Assembly: GCA_038496445.1 (NCBI GenBank) | Contig: JALMLS010000328.1 | Location: forward strand, 62,001-126,000 | From: Trichosphaerium sp. ATCC 40318 | Lineage: Eukaryota; Discosea; Flabellinia; Trichosidae | Direction of reading: 5' to 3' | Length of the DNA: 64,000 nt | Shown here: piece by piece, positions 1 through 9,857 of the stretch | Layout of the letters: each line of letters begins with the position of its first letter | How positions within the stretch are numbered: the first letter of the stretch is position 1 | The notes under the pieces: model-generated | What the model saw: the letters and a program-made list of their open reading frames with translations, nothing else | Database searches by the model: none | Told to the model about the DNA's origin: nothing | Program-made: the position numbers and the translations under genes

Positions 1-1292
1 GTTAGTGAAAGGTAACAAGAACGCAGATACCCTAGCAAAACATGGTAGAGATGAAGAATCGGAAGACGTTCCGTTATTTAATAAGATAGGTAAAGGGCAT
101 AACACGTTTATAGTCAGCAAGAATGGTATGGTCACATACGGCAACTACCAAAAAGTTCGCAAAAACGAAAACCAAACATTCTGGGATAAAAGATGGATTA
201 CTGAATCTACAGGACCAGCTAAATACGAACGTATAGACATGCACACATCTAACTTAATATTTCAGAGGAATGAAGCTGAATATGGAAGGGTACAAGACTT
301 TATATTTCGGCTCAAGACAAATAACCTGAACCTGAACCAAAAACTTAATAGCATAGCTACAAATATAGGAACACCATCCAACTACATAGAAAAATATATG
401 ACAGAAATGTATGATGATGACAAATGCGAATTATGTAACCTAGAAGAGGACGACGAAAGAGAAATAGAAGACGTAAAACATTTCAACTACTGTGACCCAG
501 AAAACACATTTTACTATTCAACTGGTGAAGTCATAGGTCAAGTAACACAACACCTCATAAACACAAAAGGCACCTTAGAAGGTATAGAGAAAGCAATTCC
601 GATCACTGGACATTTAGAAAATAATGGATTTAAAAGCGTGCTAACTCCACTCTCCAAAGATCAAGACGAAAACAATACCCCACTACACGACCGAATTTTC
701 AATCACACTAACTTATTCGTCAAATACAGAAACCCAAATAGGAAAATATCACCGGAATTATGGCTATTAGCCATACTAGGATTCAACAAAAGAGAGTACA
801 CTAAACACCACTTTGCAATTACAGAATGTATGTACAGAGACTCGATGAAATACCCAACTTTCTACAACAAAAATACACTGGCGCTATTAAATGAAGAATA
901 CAACAAACAGCTAACACACTCTTGCTTTGGATACGCTACAGATTACACATTTCTTGGCCTATCTACACAATTCATTAGGGAATTAGATGTAGACAAATCC
1001 ACCAATAGGCTACTCCGGAGGAGAGCGAAAGAGATGGCACATATGATACACCAAATAGAATTATATAAAAAGTATATAATTAACAGGAAAGCAAATCATG
1101 CGATCAAACTTAAAAGAGTAAAAGAACGAGCGAGGAGGAACGGAGAGGAATATATGATCAACGAATACACATAACAAAAAAGTAAAGAGGACATTTCCCA
1201 GGCTAAGGCCTGTGTTGTACTATATATGTAACGCGAAATGTGCTCGACTAAAGTAAAACATAGTCAAATAAACCAAACAAACAAACAATTTT
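1..1292 (+). mobile_element. 3' end of a LINE-like non-LTR retrotransposon (cut by window edge)
   Basis: The left edge lies inside a long open frame whose first residues look like the end of an RNase H domain. A cysteine/histidine cluster typical of the region behind LINE RNase H follows. The frame stops at 1174. A short 3' untranslated part runs to a tail made of CAAA-type simple repeats (about 1264-1291), the kind of tandem-repeat tail that many LINEs carry instead of poly-A. The 5' part is outside the window, so a target-site duplication cannot be checked. The element ends about 115 nt upstream of a broken F-box/LRR gene. Its tail differs from the poly-A tail of the element at 14581-15426, so two retroelement types are present. 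Confidence 0.7.
2..1174 (+). CDS. LINE ORF2 C-terminus: RNase H remnant and Cys/His region (5' partial)
   Basis: The frame is open to the left edge, so this is the C-terminal ~390 residues of a larger polyprotein that would carry reverse transcriptase upstream. The first residues (KGNKNADTLAKHG) match the C-terminal signature of RNase HI in LINEs, where GN-x-x-AD-x-LA is conserved. Around residues 138-165 a C-x2-C ... H-x4-C arrangement (CELC ... HFNYC) resembles the Cys/His motif behind RNase H in LINE ORF2. The remainder is charged and has no motif I recognise. No frameshift is visible, so the copy may be young. The call rests on these two motifs only. The polymerase domain is not in the window. 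Confidence 0.6.
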   Translation, partial: LVKGNKNADTLAKHGRDEESEDVPLFNKIGKGHNTFIVSKNGMVTYGNYQKVRKNENQTFWDKRWITESTGPAKYERIDMHTSNLIFQRNEAEYGRVQDFIFRLKTNNLNLNQKLNSIATNIGTPSNYIEKYMTEMYDDDKCELCNLEEDDEREIEDVKHFNYCDPENTFYYSTGEVIGQVTQHLINTKGTLEGIEKAIPITGHLENNGFKSVLTPLSKDQDENNTPLHDRIFNHTNLFVKYRNPNRKISPELWLLAILGFNKREYTKHHFAITECMYRDSMKYPTFYNKNTLALLNEEYNKQLTHSCFGYATDYTFLGLSTQFIRELDVDKSTNRLLRRRAKEMAHMIHQIELYKKYIINRKANHAIKLKRVKERARRNGEEYMINEYT

Positions 1293-1407
1293 ATTGCTCT
1301 ACTCGTAATTACGTAATTAGATGAAGGAAAATACAACTAGAAGCAAATTGGGCAATAGGAGTGTTAATTTTATTAGCGTACATCGAGTGGGTTCAGTCTA
1401 TAGTACT

Positions 1408-2177
1408 ATGGGTATACAACAAAAAGAAGACAACAAACAGCAATTACCGCCGGAAATATTGACTCATGTTCTTACTTTTTTGAAAAGAAAAGAGCGTATA
1501 AGAGCTTCTTCAGTGTCTCATCACTTTAACAACATCATACGCCTCAATATTGGGTTCGATTATTTGTATATCAAAGAAAGCTCAGATTGTTGGGCGCTAA
1601 AAGGAAGTCCTTTGCTTAAAAACACAAAAATACTATGTCGAAACTTGCTTGATCGAACTCAGTTATCCCTATCAAATCATGCTTTAGGTTTCTTTATGGT
1701 GTTCATACTATTGATCTATCAAATGCTTCTATACATGATGAAGGTATCATAGCTTTGGTAGGCGGAGGAAAACACAACATCCACGTGATTAATTTACAAA
1801 ACACAAGGATCACAGATGTTTCTTTAAAAGCACTTAGTGGAGTACATACGATTAACATTTGCTTATGTAGCAATGTTACTGTTGAAGGAATAAAAGCGCT
1901 GAAAGATGTGCACACAATTTTGCTTCATAAAGCAAGAGATTCGTGGCTTAAACAGCTGAGCAATGTAACCTCAATCCACATTGGTCAGGCTTGTTTGATA
2001 ACAGATGATGGCCTCAGTTCCTTGACAAGAGTAAAACATCTGTGCATTTTTAAAGGAACCAAGATAACAGATGAGGGTTTAATGCAATTGGGTAAGCTTG
2101 AGCACATTGAAATATATAATTGTCCTTCAATCACCGATAGATGTTTGAAACACTTGACATCACTCAAACATCTTTAA
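1408..2177 (+). pseudogene. F-box/LRR protein, copy A, with a one-base frameshift
   Basis: Start chosen at 1408 because the F-box (QLPPEILTHVLTFL) follows at once; in-frame sequence from 1321 is probably leader. The product would be an F-box protein with LRRs of the family seen at 10139, 12918, 40172, 43642 and 52916; such proteins usually recruit targets to SCF ubiquitin ligases. The frame breaks near 1690: the N-terminal frame runs into a stop at 1752, while LRR sequence continues in another frame to 2177 (motifs DEGIIAL, ITDVSLKALSGVHTINI). The inverted paralogue at 40172-40932 has one extra base at this point (GGTTGTCTTT against GGTTTCTTT), so a single-base deletion explains the break. 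A LINE 3' end lies just upstream. Real decay or an assembly error are both possible. Confidence 0.75.
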
Positions 2178-2862
2178 GTGGTACCCAAATAATTCCACAT
2201 GCTGCCAAGTCACTAGGCATTCAAATATCAAAAGACTATTTTGTTTAATGACCACATAACCAAGATAAAGCAATAAATAACTTTGAACAAAAGAATAATC
2301 TGTAGTACTAGAAAGCATACGTCGGTCTATTTTGTTGGCATTTACTCATATAACACCACAATGTTGAAATCTGGAATCTGAAATCTTACAAATTGAAATC
2401 TATCATTTTTGAGCTATGAGTGAATTGCAGGTACAAAGTTGTGATCTGCATGTAACACAAAACATTTTGTAATCTTAATTTTCATTTGTGTGCCTTTTGT
2501 GAGTGTGACCACGTGCAAACAATCTCGCTTCAAGCTATTGCTTTGAAAATAATAGACAGTATTTACCTAGTAGAATCGAATCATGAACAGGTTTTTTCAG
2601 TTCTAACTTTACAAATGTCTAACAATCAACGGTAATTCAACCACTGCACCTAACCAAGATTGGATCATCACTGAGGTTTTGCAAGGATTTGACGCCTTTG
2701 GTTCACAACAAGCTCAAAGTAGGATCAATATTGAAACGAATCACTTAGCGACTGGAAACACAACAACTGCACTACACTTTTAGCTCAGTGGTTCCATGAA
2801 TGTCGCAACAAGTCAAAACAAAAAAGTGGTGATCGCGTCACGTGCTTTAAAGATTTGTGTGG
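2178..2862. other. Gene-free stretch
   Basis: AT-rich sequence with stops in all frames. I see no coding exon, only two CACGTG palindromes (near 2509 and 2838) and an A-run at 2820-2825. Read on the minus strand, that run is a T-tract that could terminate transcription of the tRNA gene at 2918-2994. Confidence 0.5.
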
Positions 2863-2917
2863 GGTGAAGAGGATTCGTTTTGAATCCGTAATCACCTCCA
2901 AATAATCGAAGTATATA

Positions 2918-2994
2918 CGGTTAAAAGCCGGGCGCTCTACCAACTGAGCTACAGCGGAATAACTCCGCTGATTGGAATCGAACCAATGACCACC
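2918..2994 (-). tRNA. Circularly permuted tRNA-Lys(UUU) gene: 3' half precedes 5' half
   Basis: On the minus strand the 3' half comes first (2994 to 2963) and the 5' half second (2958 to 2918), with only TTAT between. Placed in normal order they give a complete 73-nt tRNA: acceptor stem TCCGCTG/CAGCGGA, D arm GCTC-AGTTGGTA-GAGC, anticodon stem CCCGG/CCGGG around loop CTTTTAA (anticodon UUU, Lys), 5-nt variable loop, T arm ATTGG-TTCGATT-CCAAT, discriminator G. All four stems pair perfectly. The break falls in the 3' strand of the anticodon stem (41/42). Box B thus precedes box A. A TATAAG lies about 45 nt upstream (near 3040), a hairpin follows the 5' half (2863-2896), then a T-run at 2820-2825. 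No copy in normal order is nearby. Maturation would need end-joining to a circle and cutting at the acceptor, as described for permuted tRNAs of some red and green algae. Confidence 0.85.
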
Positions 2995-4195
2995 TGAAAC
3001 GAAGAAAAACACAAAGACTTATGTGCACCACACTTATAAGATATCAACTTGAGCTATTTAAGCTTGCAGTTGTTTCAAAAAAAAAAATTGTGGGCTACAC
3101 AATCGTCACAACAACCGACTTAGCACATATCTCGAGCCATTTTTTGGTGTTTGTAAAAAAAGTGTGAATTCTAAAAAAAGCGTCAACACAAAAACAGTAT
3201 GTTTTGATGATAAAGATATAATTAACTTTGGTTTGTAGCTGTTAGCCTTCAAAAAATAGCCAAAATATAAAATTTATTTGGTACTCTTTCAGTGTGCCAA
3301 CTAATTTTGACAAAGATAATTTTGCCAACACAATTTGTTACAAGAATTTTTTCATAGCAGGTCTTGTAACTCAGCCAGGTAACTATAAGGGTGTGCAATA
3401 AACTAATTTCAGCTCTCTATCATCCTTGGCTCCTACAAACAACAACACTTGCTTGAGGGAGAACTTATCTCTGGCTTGACCGTTACACCCTTGTTTTAAT
3501 AAAAGTCACAGACACAATAAAACTACATCCGAAAAACCAAAAACTTTTCTGAGACATTGTAGCCATTGCACAATTGCCTCTAGCCGTTTGTTACGCCTAT
3601 AGGTTTCTAAGATAACCTCTTTTAGTCTCAAACGTCCGTAAAACCCGGTTTGTACGGCCAACATAAAAGGCACGTGCCACTACGGAATATATTCTTTATT
3701 TAATTTAGTAATATGACATCATTGTAAGTCTAGCGTACAAGTTTGATCTTGAATAGAAGTAATCCCAAAGTAAAAGTTAACAATATCTGCCTTACAGTAA
3801 TCAAGTCTATAATTATCTGCGAGTACAACAAGTGACCTAAAAAACAAAGAATTTAGTATTTATAAGAAATTGTATCATGACCTTACCCTAAGAAAGGTTT
3901 ACTTTGTTCATGGAAGTTTGTAAACAAGAAATTGAATACCTTTAAAAAGAATTAACTGCTGATCAACAAAAAAGAGACAAGTTTGCAGTAAAAAACTAAG
4001 CAATCAGCTGCAGATTACCGCTTTGTAAGTATGTTCCAGAAAACAGCTTAAAGTAAAGTAGAAAAATCAATTGCTACTTGTGGGGCAGTTGTTTGTGAAT
4101 TGCACGAGAAGGAGAAATTTTTTTTTGTTACTGACAAAATTCGAACCTCAACAAATAAGTGACCCTTATCCATTTGTATGAATACTTGACAAATA
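2995..4195. other. Gene-free or unresolved stretch
   Basis: No supported gene. A short plus-strand open stretch at about 3409-3500 ends in TAA followed by ATAAA and could be a terminal exon, but I could not connect it upstream. CACGTG occurs at about 3671. The rest is AT-rich with many stops. Confidence 0.3.
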
Positions 4196-5497
4196 TCAAA
4201 CAACATGCATATAACAATAGATGTTCTTAGATGTAGGAAATACGATTCTTTGATGTTATAGAATACAACTTGAGCAAGCTATAAAGACATTAGCCCATCA
4301 ACAAAAAAAGAAGAAAAAAGTTATCCTCACACCTTTACAGCCTTGTTATACTGTCTTGAAGCAAATAAAACCAAAGTATCACAAAATTCAGCTGTTGTAA
4401 TCCAAATTGAATACAGTTTGTCATTATACTGATGTAGTGCTGTATCACATAACAACTTGACTTTGTCTATTCCTACCTTAAACTCTTCATATTGATCTTC
4501 TGTCTAGTAGTTGTTAATCAATCTCAGTTTGCTTAGTATCTTAGTAACATGCAATGTAATTGAACATATCACGTTGAATACAATTGTTTGTTGAAAGCAT
4601 TTGCGGTGAAACAACAGAGATGGTGAGCCAAATCTAGGAGTAAAGATAAGAGGGTTTTTTTTGAAGATTTGGTAGTCAACGCTTTTATTCCTTTCTCAAT
4701 TGATTACCTTTGATAGTATGCACCATATTGTAATAACAGTAAGATCGTAAGGTATAGATGTAACATTATAATTAAGGAAAGATAACGTTGAGTTAAGTTG
4801 TGCTATAGCTTTAACTTCAGCAGCTCTAGAAAAAAAAAACTTAATCTGGTGAGTAAAAAATATGTTGTTTACCTATCTACAAAGAAATTTATAGTAAAGG
4901 ATCTTATACGTATGTCTATTAATGATAGATGTCCGAGAGGCTTTAGTGATGTATCATTTTTATGCTGAGGGTCTTTTCTGAGACTATCAATCAATTCTGT
5001 TTAACAACACATGTCAGCCTTTAAAAACAATTGTCCTTTACGTTTGTCTACTTTTTTATGTCATACCTGATCCCATATCGAATTTCAATGCTTCAATATA
5101 ATTTCCCGTCATCAACAGGTAATCTCTTGTTAAAGCATACGCAGCTAAGGAGATATAAATAATGAGTGGAAGAAGAACAAAACAAAAACTAAGGAAAAAA
5201 CCAACGTAGCTCTGTACGTACATACATAGCAAGGATGCAATGTAGTATTTCTATCTTTAAGTAATGCTTGTATTTGTATTCCTTTCTTATACAAGTAATA
5301 TGACCTAGTATGACAACCAGCCAAAAACGCAGCTACGGTAAGTATACCAAGAATCTCAGCAGCCTCAGGTGTAATCCAATCATCTATCCTGGGGTTAACA
5401 ACCAAACAGCTTGCGTGCAGCTTTTTCACGTGCCTGGTTCAAGCACTGAGAATAAGTTGATAATACTTTCAGTGTTCCATTCATTAACAGGTACGTT
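4196..5497 (-). CDS. Unrecognised spliced protein with helical, TPR-like segments
   Basis: At least seven exons can be chained on the minus strand with GT-AG introns of about 45-90 nt: about 5420-5497 (open segment with AREKAARKL), 5226-5410 (ITPEAAEILGILTVAAFLAG), then exons carrying ALTRDYLLMTGNYIEAL, SLIDIRIRSFTINFFVD, AAEVKAIAQLNSTLSFL, CDTALHQYNDKLYS and, last, 4196-4278. Repeated helical segments with A-x3-G/Y-x3-A spacing suggest a TPR-like fold, but I recognise no family. One junction seems to need a GC donor and one (near 5400) a frameshift or unseen intron. True start and stop are not identified. The model shows a gene is here; its product is unknown. Confidence 0.4.
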
Positions 5498-5907
5498 CTG
5501 AAACAGAAGAAAAAAAGTTAGAAAGAAAGCAACAGATTGCAAACGGCTTTTATCATGTGTACGAAAAGGTTTTTTGCACTTTTTTCTACTGTTTATAATT
5601 TTCCGATACTAAAACGGAAGTGGACTGATCAGGCTCTGTCCTGCAGCTGCAGCTGACTTTTAAAAAAAAATTTGTTTTTTTTGGTTTTTCGTTTTTGGCA
5701 TTCATGCACCCACGTGACGTGCGTATTCGCTAGAAAAGAACAGCACGTGCGACAAGAAGTGATGAGGCGTACAAAATGAAGAATGGCGTCTGAATACAGC
5801 TTTAGCCATCTTGAGATCTCTGAAGCGCTTCCCAAATATGCGTATATCGCCCACGAAGCATTTTGGGGCGTCTCAACGTAAGTTAGATAATTTGTCCGTT
5901 TTTTGTA

Positions 5908-6300
5908 CTAGTGTTGTACCATACTGTCTAAAACTTGTCGAGGATCATGATGATCATTGTTTGGGTAATAAGAAGGGGTTTCAGCCTGTTTTTTAATTGC
6001 TTCGTATCCTTCTTTCAACCGTTCAATCTCCATACGTTTTTCTTCCAATTGACGCATGAGAGACGTTTTGTCTGTTACTTTTCGAAAAAAGTCGTTATTA
6101 TCAACTAATTAGCTTAAATAGTTATACTAACGTGTAGTAGATGTGCTTTTTGGCTGTTCGTGTGGATAAACGCACTGAATTTTGCGTTTTGAACATTGTT
6201 TGCATGGCATTGCGCCATTGCACTTTGAATGCTTCTCTTTGCAATAAGCACATGCTGTGTTAGCCTTAGTCTTTTTTCTTTTTACCCCACGGCTTTTCAT
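5908..6300 (-). CDS. Zn(II)2Cys6 (Gal4-type) DNA-binding protein with short coiled coil
   Basis: The ATG at 6300 opens an exon to about 6132 encoding a basic N-terminus and a perfect binuclear zinc cluster C-x2-C-x6-C-x5-C-x2-C-x6-C (ACAYC ... KCNGAMPCKQC ... IQCVYP). After a short intron (54 nt, or 27 nt if the nearer acceptor is used; both keep frame) comes a charged heptad-like segment (LMRQLEEKRMEIERLKEGY) that could be a dimerisation coil, and a stop at 5908. The protein is only ~115 residues, so there is no fungal-type middle domain. Such proteins bind paired CGG half-sites as dimers; targets here are unknown. CACGTG at 6379-6384 lies 80 nt upstream. Zn2Cys6 proteins are chiefly fungal but also occur in amoebozoans. 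Confidence 0.8.
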
Positions 6301-6378
6301 AGAGCGAACCGAATACTGTTGCCTTAATTCTGTTGTTTAAGTCACTTTATTTCCCCTGTGTTCTCTGTAGCTGCTGAG

Positions 6379-6384
6379 CACGTG
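6379..6384. promoter_or_regulatory. CACGTG palindrome upstream of the Zn2Cys6 gene
   Basis: Perfect 6-bp palindrome 79 nt upstream of the ATG at 6300 (minus strand), one of dozens placed similarly in this window. It matches the E-box/G-box core bound by bHLH-type factors. The role here is inferred from position and recurrence only. Confidence 0.4.
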
Positions 6385-6639
6385 GTCTCGTTGAGATTGC
6401 ATGTTACACGAACTACGTATTGTATGCAGCGAAGGCGACAAGCTGGCAATTATTTGCTAAGCTATCTGATTGTATTTACTTTGCAAGTAGACACGTTCGC
6501 TGTTCAGAACTTTCTTACTTTTTTATTAGTTTGCGTTGCTAGAAACTGCTCGTTATGAGAAAGACATACATCAAGGGCTTACACCGGAGATGCACTATTC
6601 GAAATAATGCGAGTATCACTGTGAATCATAGACGAGATT

Positions 6640-6870
6640 GTGGCTTGATGCAAAAGCTATACAAAGATGAATGGTTGAAGATGTTGGCTAGAGTAGATAC
6701 GGTCATTCACAATGCTATTGTATTACAGATAAGGCGTTAAGGCTTTGGCTGGTGTTCATACAGTTAACTTATCAAGTTGCTGTGGTGTAACAGGCGAGGG
6801 TATCTTGGCGTTGACTCGCAATGGTGTCATAAGATTACAAAGCAACAGAGGCATTAGTTGGTGTACTCTG
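6640..6870 (+). pseudogene. Degenerate LRR relic of the F-box/LRR family
   Basis: Two adjacent frames hold fragments of the family repeat: DEWLKMLARVDTVIHNA, then after a frame change AGVHTVNLSSCCGVTGEGIL and ALTRNGVIRLQ. No F-box remains upstream, and the frame is broken by a stop near 6740. This is probably a decayed tail of a gene like the one at 12918. It lies directly downstream of the stop of the minus-strand LamG gene. Confidence 0.6.
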
Positions 6871-6902
6871 GATAATGTTTGTACCCCTTTTATTACTTTG
6901 TT

Positions 6903-8614
6903 TTACAGCTGTGATAGCAACATAATTAGTATAATAACTAACTGGACACTACACATTCGGATAGATACCGAACTGCAAGGAAGTATATCTCCAATAAAGA
7001 ATAGAGCACGTGTAGAAGACAGTTCTAGAAAACAATAAACAAACATACCCATAACAATTGTAGAATGATACATACCTGATTTTAGCGATGAGCAACCAGA
7101 AGCGTGCTTGACCAATACATCTGAAACTGAAGATTCATCACACAATGAATAAGAGTTAAACAACTCAAAACCATTAACAACAGAATCAAGTGAGACTGTG
7201 AGACTACTAAATGAAGTACATCCTTCAACAATTATCGTCGTCTTCTCATCAACTGTGATTACAGCACTATCAAATGAGATGTTTCCTAACCCCGTACTAT
7301 CAGTATAACATACGTTTGGTTAATATTTATATGCTTACCTTGTACTTTGATGGTGATACCACGCAAGTCTAACTCTCCAGCCAACTCAACATTTTGATTC
7401 AAGAACACACAAAACGAATTGTTTGAACATGTCGCACCAAGCGATTCAAGAGCGATTACTTTGTTAGTTGGCTCTACCAATACTGGCGCTTGCGATGGCA
7501 CTTGTTCACTTGGTACTTGATCATTACATTTACCGTCTTCTCCTAAACAAATTGAGTCCTTAGAAAGAAAGTCATTGGAATGCTAGACGAGTTTACCTGC
7601 CATGAAGATACCTGATATCTCTTCACTTAGAAGAGGTCTGTTATAAATAGACACCTACACGTTTTTAGCCAATAAAATCAACATAAACTTGGTGTACTTC
7701 GTCAATTGCAAGGTGAAGATCATGTCCAATTTTAAATGGTGTCCCAGTATCGTTCATACAACATGCGTGCGTTGTAGTTACAGCAATATTCCCATTAAAG
7801 TAAAACCTCGCCTTGTTGTCTACTCTATTATCAATGAGAATAAAACTTTGTTTGTTGTAGCGTACGAATAATACGTCATGGCCACGTGATGCCATTGTAC
7901 GTCAAGAGATGGCGTTATATCAGTTTGAGATGTTGGTCCTTGTGTTGTAACAAAACGTGTTGATACACGTGTACTTGATGATAAGAGTGCTTGTATTCCA
8001 GTGCCGTTTATTTTAGTAAATAAGTTTGTATTTCTTGTCTTTTGTGATGAGCCTGACCCAAAACTCAAGAGTGAAATCAGCTACAAGTCATCAGCTAAGC
8101 TAAAAAGTTTGAAAGCACAACTCACCGAAAATATCGCCGTCGCCATGATTTGTAATTATTTCTAAACCTTCACTTTCAAATGTAACGGCTGCATCGCCTA
8201 CCTTTCCCTTTAGTAGCCATTAGCTAATATATATACTAATCAGAACAAACAGAAACTAAGCTTTTGGTACGGAGTTTTCGGAGCAAACGATTTTGTTATC
8301 AGGGTTTTTTTTTGCTATTTAGGTCCACGTGACTTGAAAAGGCTCAAAGGTTGCTTGTGGCAAGAGAATTAAGCAGTATGAGTTTTTCCGGTAAAATAGA
8401 AACGCACCTTTGTTCTGGTTGGCGTGGTTGATGTAAAATATGTAACGGGTGGGTCTGGATAGCTTGCTGAACTCAATGCCAAATTGCCTCCATCCTCAAA
8501 CTTATACAGCCCCATAATACCATCAGGAGTTTCGTAGCAAACACCACAGCAAGTATGAATATTTGCTAGAAATCCTAATACCAACAACCAGTAATATGAG
8601 CCAGTAAAAGACAT
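6903..8614 (-). CDS. Secreted LamG-like surface protein, probably GPI-anchored; two apparent frameshifts
   Basis: Starts at 8614 with a signal peptide (SYYWLLVLGFLANIHTCCG). The following exons encode a concanavalin/laminin-G type domain: ADFTLEFWV, WHHVAMTYYSY, NKARFYFNGNIAV, and IDE joined over a 45-nt intron to VSIYNRPLLSEEISGIF, the usual order in this fold. A Cys-bearing linker follows (EDGKCNDQVPSEQ, TCSNNSFCVF), then a beta-rich region. The last exon ends in a hydrophobic tail (VQLVIILIMLLSQL) with almost nothing behind it, as in GPI-anchored proteins. Two frame breaks sit next to short homopolymers (about 8050 and 7835), and one junction near 7300 is unresolved. It may be a young pseudogene or carry sequencing errors. 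Likely role: carbohydrate or adhesion binding at the cell surface. Confidence 0.6.
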
Positions 8615-8681
8615 TAATCAATTGAAAACGGATTGCAAGTCAATACATTTCTTTAAAAATGAGCGTTTCCTGTAGTATGTT

Positions 8682-8687
8682 CACGTG
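8682..8687. promoter_or_regulatory. CACGTG palindrome upstream of the LamG gene
   Basis: Perfect palindrome 68 nt upstream of the minus-strand ATG at 8614. Position matches that at other genes of the window. Function inferred. Confidence 0.4.
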
Positions 8688-9175
8688 ATCTAGTACTTTG
8701 TAACCAACGTATGTTTGAGACTACAGGAGGTTTGCAAATCAATGTTCAATAGCCATCTGGGCACACGTGCGAAATATTTAGGAACAAATTCCGTAATCAG
8801 AATACAAGATTGCCAAACTTTCTGTCAAAAATTCACAATAAATTGCAGTGAAACAGGAGAGGTATTCTTCTTCCATTTTCGCAAACTAATGTGGTTGATA
8901 TGATACAAGACTCAACGGGCTCCGCGAGAGTCCGAGATGCAACGCTATATAGCTACCTATAACTTATGTAAATAATAGATAGACCCAACTTACACATCCA
9001 CTCCTATTGTTATTACCTCTCCGTTACGTAATGTTGCGTTCCAAACTGTTATCCTTAACAAACAATGTATAAACACGCTTCTATTGTCAGTACAGGATTC
9101 TCGCTTAACACCAGATAAGTCAGTAACTACATACAAAAGTAAACAGCCACGAGATCATGTATCTGATTAAAAAAA
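8688..9175. other. No supported gene
   Basis: A short plus-strand open segment at 8715-8903 has a few cysteines (DCQTFCQKFTINCS), but neither splice partners nor homology could be recognised. One further CACGTG lies near 8763. Confidence 0.3.
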
Positions 9176-9857
9176 TGACAAACGAGGTGAGCGACGTAGT
9201 AATAAAAGTGCTGTTAATAATAAACGATAGATTAACACAAAGAAACCTGACCATTGCTTCCTCTTGTACCTCCCTGTTGAATTACAGCTTGATATCATAG
9301 ATTTAGACTTTGAAACGTATCTTAAATGGCCTCTTCTAACAAAACAAATGGCATTAACCACAAGGTTTAATGAAGAGCTAGAAAAACATGGCAAATGGAG
9401 GAAAGGCCAGTACAATTGTTCTGAAGAATCCAATTTCATCAAAGGTAAACAACATGGAGAATACAAATCATGGTATTACAATGGTATTCTAAGTGAAAAG
9501 TGTAATTACAATAATGGTAAGATACATGGAGAGTATAAGAAGTGGTATATAGATGGTCAGTTGAAGATAAAGTGTGTCTACTTTAATGGCAAGTTAGAAG
9601 GAGAATACAAGATGTGGCATCAAAGTGGCCTCCTGCTATTTCATGAAAACTATCTAAATGATAAACATCACGGAGAGTTTAGCCAGTGGTACAGTAGTGG
9701 TCAATTACGTAGACAGTGTAAATACATGAACGGAAAACTAGATGGAGAATTAAAGTTATGGTATAAAAATGGTAATATGTTTAAGCAATGTAACTACAAA
9801 AATGGTAAACAAATAGGACAGTACAAAAGCTGGCACTACAACGGCCAATTGATGTGA
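9176..9857 (+). CDS. F-box-like protein with MORN/YwqK-type repeats, copy A
   Basis: A tiny first exon (ATG ACA AAC GAG, 9176-9187) and a 57-nt intron are inferred from the paralogue at 46913, whose intron sits at the same codon. The second exon encodes an F-box-like start (LLYLPVELQLDIIDLD, YLKWPLLTK), then about seven repeats of ~22 residues built on NGK-hGEYK-xWYxxGQL, for example GKIHGEYKKWYIDGQL. These are the MORN-like repeats of the bacterial YwqK family, very common in giant viruses of amoebae, where fusion to F-box-like N-termini is also seen. In cells such a protein would be an SCF adaptor with a repeat recognition face, or membrane-associated. Orthology to viral genes is plausible but undecided. 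Confidence 0.7.

Noticed and set aside
1321-1407. In-frame N-terminal extension of F-box copy A
   Set aside because: The extension has no counterpart in copy B, and the F-box begins after the ATG at 1408; probably leader sequence.
5783-5877. Possible plus-strand first exon (MASEYSFSHLEISEALPKYA) ending at a GT donor
   Set aside because: The only in-phase continuation overlaps, antisense, the well-supported C-terminal exon of the Zn2Cys6 gene; no independent support.
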